The notes beneath the pieces are model-generated. The model searched no databases. It saw only the letters and a list, made by a program, of their open reading frames with translations, and was not told the DNA's origin. From NCBI GenBank assembly GCA_963751355.1, contig CAVVVS010000111.1, positions 62,001 to 126,000 of the forward strand: a DNA stretch of 64,000 nucleotides, in the 5' to 3' direction. This document shows, one piece after another, positions 45,834-53,434 of this stretch (position 1 is its first letter; each line of letters starts with the position of its first letter). This stretch comes from CAVVVS01 sp963751355 (GTDB lineage Bacteria; Bacteroidota; Ignavibacteria; Ignavibacteriales; Ignavibacteriaceae). A program made the position numbers and the translations under genes.

Positions 45834-46946
45834 ATGAAAAGGACAGGTAAACCAAAAATATTAATAATTTCATCCCGCGCCGATTTCGGGGGCGGTCCTG
45901 AACATATATACCGGCTAATACAAGCACTTAAAAATGAAATCAATTTTTTTGTTGCCTGCCCGGATGATTATCCTTATTGGAACCGATATGCAAGTTTAAT
46001 AGGGAACGGCAGGATGGTTAAAATTCCTCACAGAAAATTTAAAGCAAATGCTGTTTCAAGTTTAATACGGTTTCTTCATAAAAATCAAATTCATCAAATT
46101 CATTCCCATGGTAAAGGTGCAGGAATTTACAGTAGAACTTTAACATTATTCACCGGCATTCCCTGCATTCACACTTTTCACGGAATTCATATTGGTGAAT
46201 ACAATAACTTTCAAAAAAGTACATATATTCTGCTTGAAAGAATAATGTCTAAATTTACAAAAACATTTATTGCGGTTTCTAAAAGCGAATTTGAATTGGT
46301 TAAAAAGTTAAAAATTGTACGAACTAATAAAATAAATATTATAAATAACGGGGTTATTATTCCGTTTAAAAGAGTTGATGAAAAAGTTTTAGAACGTAAA
46401 AAATTTAAAATAATTACATTCAGCCGTTTTGATTACTCAAAAAACACTTTACTTCTTATTGATATTTTGAACGCGCTTAAAAAACTGGGTAAAATTGATC
46501 TTTTTGAAACAACTATTTTGGGAAGCGGTGAAGATGAACAAATTTTTAAGCAAAAGCTTGAACAAACCAATTTATCGTCTCAAGTTAAGGTTTTAGGCTT
46601 CGTTGAAAATACGGCTGACTATTTATTGGATGCATTTTGTTATATTTCGACATCCCGCTGGGAAGGTTTACCTTTAGGAATTTTGGAAGCAATGGCATAT
46701 GGTGTCCCCGCAATAGCCACAAACGTTACAGGGAATAAAGATATTGTCGAAAATAATATAAACGGCTTTCTGTACGCGATTGATAAGCCTGAAGAAGCTG
46801 CAGGTTTTATAATACAACTTTCAAACAATAAAAATTTATGGCGAACATTTTCCAATGCTTCTTCATCAAAAATAAAAGAGGATTTCAGTGTAGATAAAAT
46901 GGCGAAGAAAACCAAACAGCTTTACATGAGAAATTTAAGAGTATAA
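45834..46946 (+). CDS. Family 4 glycosyltransferase (GT-B)
   Basis: A 370-residue retaining transferase. It has the N-terminal acceptor lobe ILIISSRADFGGGPEHIYRLI and HSHGKGAGIYSRTL, the linker INNGVIIPF, and the C-terminal donor lobe FKIITFSRFDYSKN, TILGSGEDE, VKVLGFVEN and YISTSRWEGLPLGILEAMAYGVPAIA, the classic E-x7-E-type motif of GT4. It ends 3 bases before the next GT4 gene. Typical of the enzymes that extend lipid-linked sugars. Confidence 0.85.
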   Translation: MKRTGKPKILIISSRADFGGGPEHIYRLIQALKNEINFFVACPDDYPYWNRYASLIGNGRMVKIPHRKFKANAVSSLIRFLHKNQIHQIHSHGKGAGIYSRTLTLFTGIPCIHTFHGIHIGEYNNFQKSTYILLERIMSKFTKTFIAVSKSEFELVKKLKIVRTNKINIINNGVIIPFKRVDEKVLERKKFKIITFSRFDYSKNTLLLIDILNALKKLGKIDLFETTILGSGEDEQIFKQKLEQTNLSSQVKVLGFVENTADYLLDAFCYISTSRWEGLPLGILEAMAYGVPAIATNVTGNKDIVENNINGFLYAIDKPEEAAGFIIQLSNNKNLWRTFSNASSSKIKEDFSVDKMAKKTKQLYMRNLRV

Positions 46947-46949
46947 TCT

Positions 46950-48080
46950 ATGAATAATCTTAAAGTTGCAATTGTTCATGATTGGATTGCAAGTTATACC
47001 GGCGGAGAAAAGTGTGTCGAATCGTTCCTAAACATTTGGAAAGATGCTGATCTTTTTACGCTTGTTAATCTTTATGAGGATAATAAAAGATTTGAGGTTT
47101 TTAACAAACGAGAGCCTAAAACATCTTTTCTTCAGAAAAATAATTGGGTAAAAAAGAATTACAGAAAATTCCTGCTTTTATTCCCATACGCAATTGAACG
47201 ATTTGATTTATCGAATTACGATCTGATAATTTCCAGTTCTTCCGCTGTTGCGAAAGGAGTGATTACAAATGCCAATCAGCTTCATATTTGCTACTGTCAC
47301 ACTCCAATGAGATATGCATGGGATCTTTCATTTCAGTATTTGAAAGAAGCCGGCTTAACGAAAGGAATTGAAGGACTCTTTGCAAAAATAGTTCTTCACT
47401 ATTTACGTATGTGGGACGTAACTTCTTCCAACCGGGTTGATTATTTTATTGCTAATTCTAAGAATATTTCCAAAAGGATTAATAAAATTTATAGGAGAAA
47501 TTCCGAAGTTATTTGTCCTCCGGTAGATACTTCTTTTTATACTTCCGAAACGAATAAAGATGATTATTTTATTACCGTTTCCCGGTTCGTGCCGTATAAA
47601 AAAATTGATATTTTGATTGAAGCATTTAATGAAATGCCTGATAAAAAACTTATTATTATTGGCGAGGGGCCCGATGAAAAAAAATTGAGAAATCATGCAA
47701 AGAAAAATGTGGAAATTTTAAATTACCAACATCAAGATAAGCTTAAACTATTCTTGCAAAAAGCTAAAGCGTTTATTTTTGCTGCCGAAGAAGATTTTGG
47801 GATCAGTATAATTGAGGCACTTTCTTGCGGTACGCCTGTTATTGCTTTTAATAAAGGTGGTGCTGCAGAAACAATTTCGAACGGACAGACAGGTGTGCTT
47901 TTCAATAGACAGGATAAGGGACATATAATTGACGCAATTAATGAATTTGAATCAGGAAAATATAAATTTGATCCTAATTTTTTAAGTGCAGAAGCTAATA
48001 AATACAGCAAAGAAATTTTTGAAGAAAAAATTAAAAAATTTGTTGAACTTAAACTAAATGAACTTGGATTTAGAATCTAA
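46950..48080 (+). CDS. Family 4 glycosyltransferase (GT-B)
   Basis: A 376-residue transferase with KVAIVHDWIASYTGGEKCVE at the start, YDLIISSSSAVAKGV, YCHTPMRYAWDL, FIANSKNISKRI, ICPPVDTSFY, and the donor lobe FITVSRFVPYKKIDILIEAF, LIIIGEGPDEKKL and FIFAAEEDFGISIIEALSCG. The 'HTPMRYAWD' segment is common in mannosyltransferase-like GT4 enzymes of exopolysaccharide loci, so mannose is a reasonable guess, not a finding. It is followed after 18 bases by the initiating sugar transferase. Confidence 0.85.
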   Translation: MNNLKVAIVHDWIASYTGGEKCVESFLNIWKDADLFTLVNLYEDNKRFEVFNKREPKTSFLQKNNWVKKNYRKFLLLFPYAIERFDLSNYDLIISSSSAVAKGVITNANQLHICYCHTPMRYAWDLSFQYLKEAGLTKGIEGLFAKIVLHYLRMWDVTSSNRVDYFIANSKNISKRINKIYRRNSEVICPPVDTSFYTSETNKDDYFITVSRFVPYKKIDILIEAFNEMPDKKLIIIGEGPDEKKLRNHAKKNVEILNYQHQDKLKLFLQKAKAFIFAAEEDFGISIIEALSCGTPVIAFNKGGAAETISNGQTGVLFNRQDKGHIIDAINEFESGKYKFDPNFLSAEANKYSKEIFEEKIKKFVELKLNELGFRI

Positions 48081-48098
48081 ACGATTATCAGTATAAAA

Positions 48099-49496
48099 AT
48101 GCTATTAAATAGAAAATCAAATTATTATTTAAGACTTTTCCTCGACCTTATCCTGCTTAATATGTCGTTCATAATAGCAGCAACATTAGCTATTTCGTTC
48201 AATGTATTGCTGAAACGAAACTATATGTTCATCCTTATGTTGTTAATGAATTTTATATGGTACATCGTTTCTAATATTATAAATTTTTATGAAGATTTTG
48301 AGATAAGAAGCTTTCCCTCACAGTTTATAAATATAATTAAAAACATCTCAGTTCAGACTTTAACCAGTATCATATTCGTATTTGTAACTAAAGAAAATTT
48401 ATTTAACCGTAATTTTACTCTTATTTATACTGTACTTTTAATTTTATTTGTAAGTCTGCGTACACAATTACTAAAGAAATTTCTAAGCAAGGTTATAGGT
48501 AATGTTAAAAACGCCAGGAATATAATTATAATCGGCAATACTGAATCCGGCAACAATCTTCATGAAATAATTCAAAAACACCATGAGTTGGGTTATAATT
48601 TTATTGGCTTTGTAAACGTCGAACCGGGCAGAAGCAATTCTAATCAATTAGGCAGCATAAAAGAGCTTGAAACTATTTTAATCCGAAATAAAATTGAGGA
48701 AGTTATAATTGCCGTGGATTTTAAGTCGGCTGACCGGATTAATGATATAATCAGAATATGTAATGTTAATTCCGTCAGAACTCATATCGTTCCAGATTAT
48801 TTCAAATTTCTATCAGCAAAATTTCAGATGGGAGTTATCGGTAATATCCCGATTATTTCAGTTAGGAGTGAACCGCTGGCAGAATCACATTGGAATTTTA
48901 TTAAACGTACTTTTGATATTTTATTTTCACTTTTTGTTATTGTCTTTATCCTTTCTTGGCTTTTCCCGTTGATTGGAATAATAATAAAATTGACTTCGCA
49001 TGGTCCGGTTCTTTTTAAGCAGGAAAGATGGGGAAAAGACAACATGAATTTTATTGCTCTAAAATTTCGTTCAATGGTTGCTGAAAGCAAAGATGTTGAT
49101 GAAAACGGTAATTATCAGCAGGCCAGTTCTAATGATCCAAGGGTAACTAAATTTGGAAGATTTTTAAGAAAGAGTAGTTTGGATGAACTCCCTCAATTTA
49201 TAAATGTGTTGAAAGGAGAAATGAGCGTCGTCGGGCCACGGCCGCACCCAACTCCTTTAAACCTTGAGTATAAAGATAAGATAGAAATTTATATGTTAAG
49301 GCATTTTGTAAAACCGGGAATTACAGGATGGGCACAAACGAATGGTTTTAGAGGAGAAACAAGGGAAAAAATATTAATGCAAAAAAGAATTGAATTCGAT
49401 TTATGGTATATCGAAAATTGGTCTATTTGGCTGGATATTCAGATTATCTTAATAACGATCTGGCAAATGATCAAGGGTGATACAAAAGCTGTGTAA
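48099..49496 (+). CDS. Undecaprenyl-phosphate sugar phosphotransferase (WcaJ-like)
   Basis: A 465-residue initiating transferase that puts the first sugar phosphate on undecaprenyl phosphate. There are four to five N-terminal membrane helices, then a cytoplasmic CoA-binding-like Rossmann segment (NIIIIGNTESGNNLHEII). The catalytic C-terminal domain follows: KRTFDILFSLFVIVF, LFKQERWGKDN, ALKFRSM, GRFLRKSSLDELPQFINVLKGE, MSVVGPRPH and FVKPGITGWAQTNGFRGET. This full length matches the polyisoprenyl-phosphate hexose transferase (WcaJ/UDP-glucose) type. It closes the polysaccharide operon. Confidence 0.92.
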   Translation: MLLNRKSNYYLRLFLDLILLNMSFIIAATLAISFNVLLKRNYMFILMLLMNFIWYIVSNIINFYEDFEIRSFPSQFINIIKNISVQTLTSIIFVFVTKENLFNRNFTLIYTVLLILFVSLRTQLLKKFLSKVIGNVKNARNIIIIGNTESGNNLHEIIQKHHELGYNFIGFVNVEPGRSNSNQLGSIKELETILIRNKIEEVIIAVDFKSADRINDIIRICNVNSVRTHIVPDYFKFLSAKFQMGVIGNIPIISVRSEPLAESHWNFIKRTFDILFSLFVIVFILSWLFPLIGIIIKLTSHGPVLFKQERWGKDNMNFIALKFRSMVAESKDVDENGNYQQASSNDPRVTKFGRFLRKSSLDELPQFINVLKGEMSVVGPRPHPTPLNLEYKDKIEIYMLRHFVKPGITGWAQTNGFRGETREKILMQKRIEFDLWYIENWSIWLDIQIILITIWQMIKGDTKAV

Positions 49497-49537
49497 TAAT
49501 TCCTCATCCCGGTAATTAGCGCATAAATATAAAATGC

Positions 49538-49568
49538 TTGACATTATATATCCTTAAAAGTACTTTTA
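49538..49568 (+). promoter_or_regulatory. Predicted promoter of the Ig-domain lipoprotein gene
   Basis: A perfect TTGACA (49538-49543), 17-base spacer, then TACTTTTA (49561-49568), 30 bases before the ATG at 49599. The best promoter match in the window. Confidence 0.6.
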
Positions 49569-49598
49569 AGATAAGATTGTTTTTTAATTATTTTAAAG

Positions 49599-51029
49599 AT
49601 GGCTAAAATGTCTAAATCATCCAAAATTAAAATTTACTTTGGACTTTTACTGTTCGTTATTATTGCAGTTTTTATTCAAAGCTGTAAAGATAACACCTCA
49701 ATAGTCGGGAGTACGAACGGCGCCTCGACTAATACTGCAAAAAAATCTACTATTAGCGGTCAGGTTGTTTACGAATCCACAGGCATCCCTATTGACAGTG
49801 CCACGATAATTATTCAAAGTTCTTCGATAAGCAAAACAGTTTATACGACTTCACAGGGTAAATTTTCAACCTATGTTGAACTTACAGACAATACAGATTT
49901 TTCAATATTTACTAGCAAAACCGGCTACATTCTGGATACGACTTACATAACGGTTACATATGGAAATGATTATTCTGTCTCTCTAATAAAATTATCAAAA
50001 ACCTCCGGCCAAACTACAACATCCGGTGATCCGGTGAGTATATATCTTGCTAATCAAAGCAGTGGATCTATTGGCGTGAAAGAAAGTGGCTCCGTTGAAA
50101 CAGCACGTTTAACATTTGAAGTACAGGATTCTTCCGGTGTTCCCATAGACCTTGACCATTCCGTTGATGTTCACTTCTTGCTTGGAGCTGCCCCTGGCGG
50201 TGGGGAAGTGATTAGCCCTTCGGAGGTTAAAACAAATACTTCCGGTCAGGCGGACGTTAATTTAACCAGCGGTACTAAGGCAGGAGTGGTACAAATTATT
50301 GCGAAGATTATTTTAGCTAACAAAACAATTGTTTCCACACCCGTAAGTATTACAATCCACGGCGGATTACCGGATCTGGATCATTTTAGTCTTACCGCTT
50401 CAAATATTAATTTCCCGGGATATGATTTGTATGGTCAAACCGATCAAATAAAAGTAATTGTCGGTGATAAATATGGTAACCCGGTACGACCACAAACAGC
50501 TGTTTATTTCACAACTACCGGCGGAATTATTGAAGGGTCTGCTGTTACCAATGATCAAGGTTCAGGCTCGGTTAATTTAATAGGGGCGGATCCGAAACCC
50601 AACGATGCTGTATTCGGAGCCGGGTTTGCTCGAATAACCGCTTCAACCGCAAACGAGAATTTACAAACAATACAAAAGCAAGTTGTAGTCCTATTTTCAG
50701 GTACTCCTCAAATTTCGGTTACGCCAACAACTTTTGATATCCCTAACGGTGGTTCACAAATTTTTAATTATACTGTGTCGGATCAAAACGGTAATCCTTT
50801 AGCTAAGCAGACAAGTATAACGGTAACTGTGGATGGCACTACTGTGGGCTCACAAGGTGATTTGAGCGTAAAATTACCTGATACCCAAGATAAAGCTTGG
50901 ACAAAATTCAGTTTCGTTGTTTATGACAATGTTGATACTGTTAATACAGCTAGTCCGGTGACGATAAAGATTCTTACTGACGGACCAAACGGAGGAGCAA
51001 AAACTACATTTTCCGGAATAAGCAGATAA
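49599..51029 (+). CDS. Lipoprotein with carboxypeptidase-regulatory-like and Ig-like (Big_1-type) domains
   Basis: A 476-residue exported protein. The lipoprotein signal has a hydrophobic core (IYFGLLLFVIIAVFI) and a lipobox IQSC. Residues about 48-125 form a carboxypeptidase-regulatory-like beta-sandwich (ISGQVVYESTGIPIDSATIII). Further on come invasin/Big_1-type Ig-like repeats (about 150-255, 265-370 and 375-470), with segments such as TLTFEVQDSSGVPI, TNTSGQADVNLTSGT and VVGDKYGNPV plus TNDQGSGSVNL. It is probably a surface-exposed structural or adhesive protein. It has its own strong promoter and is not part of the polysaccharide operon. Confidence 0.8.
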   Translation: MAKMSKSSKIKIYFGLLLFVIIAVFIQSCKDNTSIVGSTNGASTNTAKKSTISGQVVYESTGIPIDSATIIIQSSSISKTVYTTSQGKFSTYVELTDNTDFSIFTSKTGYILDTTYITVTYGNDYSVSLIKLSKTSGQTTTSGDPVSIYLANQSSGSIGVKESGSVETARLTFEVQDSSGVPIDLDHSVDVHFLLGAAPGGGEVISPSEVKTNTSGQADVNLTSGTKAGVVQIIAKIILANKTIVSTPVSITIHGGLPDLDHFSLTASNINFPGYDLYGQTDQIKVIVGDKYGNPVRPQTAVYFTTTGGIIEGSAVTNDQGSGSVNLIGADPKPNDAVFGAGFARITASTANENLQTIQKQVVVLFSGTPQISVTPTTFDIPNGGSQIFNYTVSDQNGNPLAKQTSITVTVDGTTVGSQGDLSVKLPDTQDKAWTKFSFVVYDNVDTVNTASPVTIKILTDGPNGGAKTTFSGISR

Positions 51030-51359
51030 TTTTTTTAAGAATAATATTTTGTTCTGAATGGATTATAAAATTTTCTCCAATCTTAACGTGTGTGGCGGAT
51101 TTGAGTATTTAAGGGCCGTTTGAGTGAAACTCTGTTTGCTCATAAAGAAGGGCAAAAGAAGGTTCGGCTATATTTAGGACTCATTTGTTGCGTTCCATAA
51201 ATATTATAATAACTGTTAAAAATTTATCAGGTTGGAGATTAGTTATTTAATTTTTTATTTATGCAGATATTATTATTTTACGGCTTGTAAAAATAAGCTA
51301 AAATAAGATTTTAGTATGTCAATAATTAATAACTCCGGTATATATAAGGGGGATATAAA
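51030..51359 (+). other. Intergenic region before the VOC gene
   Basis: AT-rich with no supported gene. Only the strong Shine-Dalgarno AAGGGGG just before 51360 is clear. Confidence 0.4.
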
Positions 51360-51710
51360 ATGGCTTCAGATATAATAGCACACGTTGAAATACCCTCAAC
51401 CGACCTTGAAAGAACCAAGGAATTTTTATTAAAAATGTTCGGATGGGAATTCAGACCTTTCGGTAATGGCTATCTTTTATTTAATACACATAAAAGTTTT
51501 ACCGTTGGATTAAGAAAAGTTGATACCGTAAACAAAGGTGATACAACTATTTTCCATGTACGAGTAAATACGGTGGAAGATTATATAAAAAAAGCCCAGG
51601 AACTGGGTGGTAGTGTATTCAGGGGTAAAACAATTATCCCTGCTATGGGTGCATACGCCTTAATTAATGATGCAGACGGAAACATTATCGGTTTGTACCA
51701 GGGAGTATGA
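51360..51710 (+). CDS. VOC (glyoxalase/bleomycin-resistance-fold) family protein
   Basis: A compact 116-residue vicinal-oxygen-chelate protein: HVEIPSTDLERTKEFLLKMFGWEF at the start with the first metal-side His, the second half TTIFHVRVNTVEDYIKKAQELGGS, and the end YALINDADGNIIGLYQGV. It matches the many small VOC proteins of unknown substrate. A strong terminator sits right after it, so it is a single-gene transcript, translated from AAGGGGG. Confidence 0.88.
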   Translation: MASDIIAHVEIPSTDLERTKEFLLKMFGWEFRPFGNGYLLFNTHKSFTVGLRKVDTVNKGDTTIFHVRVNTVEDYIKKAQELGGSVFRGKTIIPAMGAYALINDADGNIIGLYQGV

Positions 51711-51742
51711 TATTATCACTTCTATCTGTTTAAATCCTTAAT

Positions 51743-51777
51743 AAAAAAAAGCCGGTAATTTACCGGCTTTTTTATTT
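51743..51777. terminator. Strong bidirectional terminator after VOC gene
   Basis: A-run, stem GCCGGTAA (51751-51758), two-base loop, TTACCGGC (51760-51767, partly sharing the loop), then a T-run. Symmetric, so it works in both directions. Confidence 0.85.
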
Positions 51778-51942
51778 TTTATCCTGATATCATCCATTAT
51801 CTCTTTCCCTATTATCTAATTAACCCGCTGCCTAATCAATCATTATTTCCTTTCATCACATATAGCTTTGATAAAAAATTTTTAAGATTAGTTTTGTAAG
51901 TGAAGCTTATATTTATATAATTTATAAAAGAGAGGCGCTGTC

Positions 51943-52356
51943 ATGAAAAAACAAACTATAATTCTTGCAGTTTCCTTATTATTGATATCCGTTGTTTCAG
52001 CATTTGCAGGTGAACCTGCAAAAAAATCCGATGCTGTTGTCGATCAAGAGGCTATAACAAATTATTTAGCTGGGCTTAATTCGGATAATGACGGTATTCG
52101 TTTTAGTTGTGCATATTTTGTTGGCGAGTACAATATTTCAGAAGCCGTTATTCCTTTGATGAAAATGTTACATAATGAAAAGACCGAAGGGGGAAGAATT
52201 ATTGCTGCGCTTTCACTTATTAAAATGGATAGTGATAAAGCTGCCTATGCTGTTAAACAAGCTGCTCAATTCGACGGAAGTGAAAGAGTAAGAAAGCTTT
52301 GTGATATTTTTTACAAAACTCTGTCAAATGAAAACTATAATGCATCAGTCAAATGA
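51943..52356 (+). CDS. Exported HEAT-repeat-like protein
   Basis: A 137-residue protein with a signal peptide (TIILAVSLLLISVVSAFAG). The mature part has helical pairs of the HEAT/armadillo type: DGIRFSCAYFVGEYNISEAVIPLMKMLH and EKTEGGRIIAALSLIKMDSDKAAYAVKQAA. A short helical-repeat protein of the periplasm or cell envelope; no family name can be assigned. A terminator follows. Confidence 0.75.
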   Translation: MKKQTIILAVSLLLISVVSAFAGEPAKKSDAVVDQEAITNYLAGLNSDNDGIRFSCAYFVGEYNISEAVIPLMKMLHNEKTEGGRIIAALSLIKMDSDKAAYAVKQAAQFDGSERVRKLCDIFYKTLSNENYNASVK

Positions 52357-52382
52357 TAGTTATTAATTGTACAATCGAGCTG

Positions 52383-52436
52383 CTGCGGAATAATTTTCAT
52401 ATAATATGAAATTTATTATCCGCAGTAGTTTTTTTA
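52383..52436 (+). terminator. Terminator after HEAT-like gene
   Basis: CTGCGGA-ATAA... (from 52383) pairs with TTAT-TCCGCAG (to 52425), an imperfect stem of almost 20 base pairs around an AT-rich loop, then TAGTTTTTTT. Confidence 0.75.
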
Positions 52437-52522
52437 TATAAAACCCGACTTAATATTTCTTCACACATATTCACTTTCATCTAATTCCCTCAGCAATTTC
52501 CGCAAAATATACTTATAATAAT

Positions 52523-52550
52523 TTGAACCTTTTTATTAATGTGATATAGT
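52523..52550 (+). promoter_or_regulatory. Predicted promoter of the cytochrome c gene
   Basis: TTGAAC (52523-52528), 16-base spacer, TATAGT (52545-52550), about 75 bases before the ATG at 52626. Confidence 0.35.
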
Positions 52551-52625
52551 TAAAGCATATTTAAAAAATCATTTGTAATATTAACATGTGAATTTAAGCT
52601 CACCATAATAAAAGAAGAGGCTAAG

Positions 52626-53165
52626 ATGAAAAAACAGCGCACAGGGATGAAGGTATTGTTTTCATTGATCATTATTTTCATTATTGCAGCAGCAGTATTT
52701 ATTTTGTACATATATTCCGGATTTTATAACATCAGTGCAACGGTTCCTCATAACGGATTAACTTTATGGGTTGTAAGCACTACAATGGATAATTCGGTTC
52801 ATCATCATGCGGAAGACATAAAACCGCCCAACCTAAACGATTCTTCGATGATTAAAATAGGATTTCAACATTATAGGGAAATGTGTGCCGGTTGTCATGC
52901 AGCTCCCGGAGTTGAGAGATCGGAAATCGGCAAAGGCTTGTATCCCCATCCGCCTAAACTTGTCAGAGCTGTTAATGATTGGTCGCCGGGCGAGTTGTTC
53001 TGGATTACGAAGTACGGCATCAAAATGTCCGGCATGCCTGCATTCGGGCCTACTCACTCGGATGATAAAATTTGGGATATTGTCGCATTCTTAAAACAGC
53101 TTCCGTCTATGACTCATGATCAGTGGGTTAAAATGGACACTACGATTGCTAAGGATGAAGATTAA
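52626..53165 (+). CDS. Membrane-anchored monoheme cytochrome c
   Basis: A 179-residue protein with an N-terminal membrane anchor (VLFSLIIIFIIAAAVFILYIY) and one heme-binding site Cys87-x-x-Cys90-His91 (MCAGCHAAPG). Met137 in KMSGMPAFGP is the likely second heme ligand. The domain ends with the helix DDKIWDIVAFLKQLPSM, typical of class I cytochromes c. It would carry electrons in the periplasm. A His-rich stretch (HHHAEDIKP) lies before the heme domain. It stands alone between terminators, so its electron partners are not visible. Confidence 0.9.
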   Translation: MKKQRTGMKVLFSLIIIFIIAAAVFILYIYSGFYNISATVPHNGLTLWVVSTTMDNSVHHHAEDIKPPNLNDSSMIKIGFQHYREMCAGCHAAPGVERSEIGKGLYPHPPKLVRAVNDWSPGELFWITKYGIKMSGMPAFGPTHSDDKIWDIVAFLKQLPSMTHDQWVKMDTTIAKDED

Positions 53166-53195
53166 TTTTATTTAAATAAGCAAATCTTGATTTTT

Positions 53196-53222
53196 ATAAA
53201 TCCGGTGTCTGGCCGGATTTAT
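53196..53222. terminator. Hairpin terminator after cytochrome c gene
   Basis: ATAAATCCGG (53196-53205) and CCGGATTTAT (53213-53222) form a perfect 10-base stem with a 7-base loop. Confidence 0.65.
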
Positions 53223-53434
53223 TCTCTATAAGGGATTCGTTCCTTAGGAAGCGGGCAGACAAGGTGACAAAAAGAAGGTTTGAATATTAAGCTCACTCCC
53301 TTTTAAAATGAAAATATGTGCATTAATAAAATGCTCTAATAGTTAACTTAAATTCTTTAAACAAATAACAGTTTAGCGTAACCGATAAAGGCTCAGTAAC
53401 TTATTATTGATCGGAGTAGTCGTAATTGATGTGT

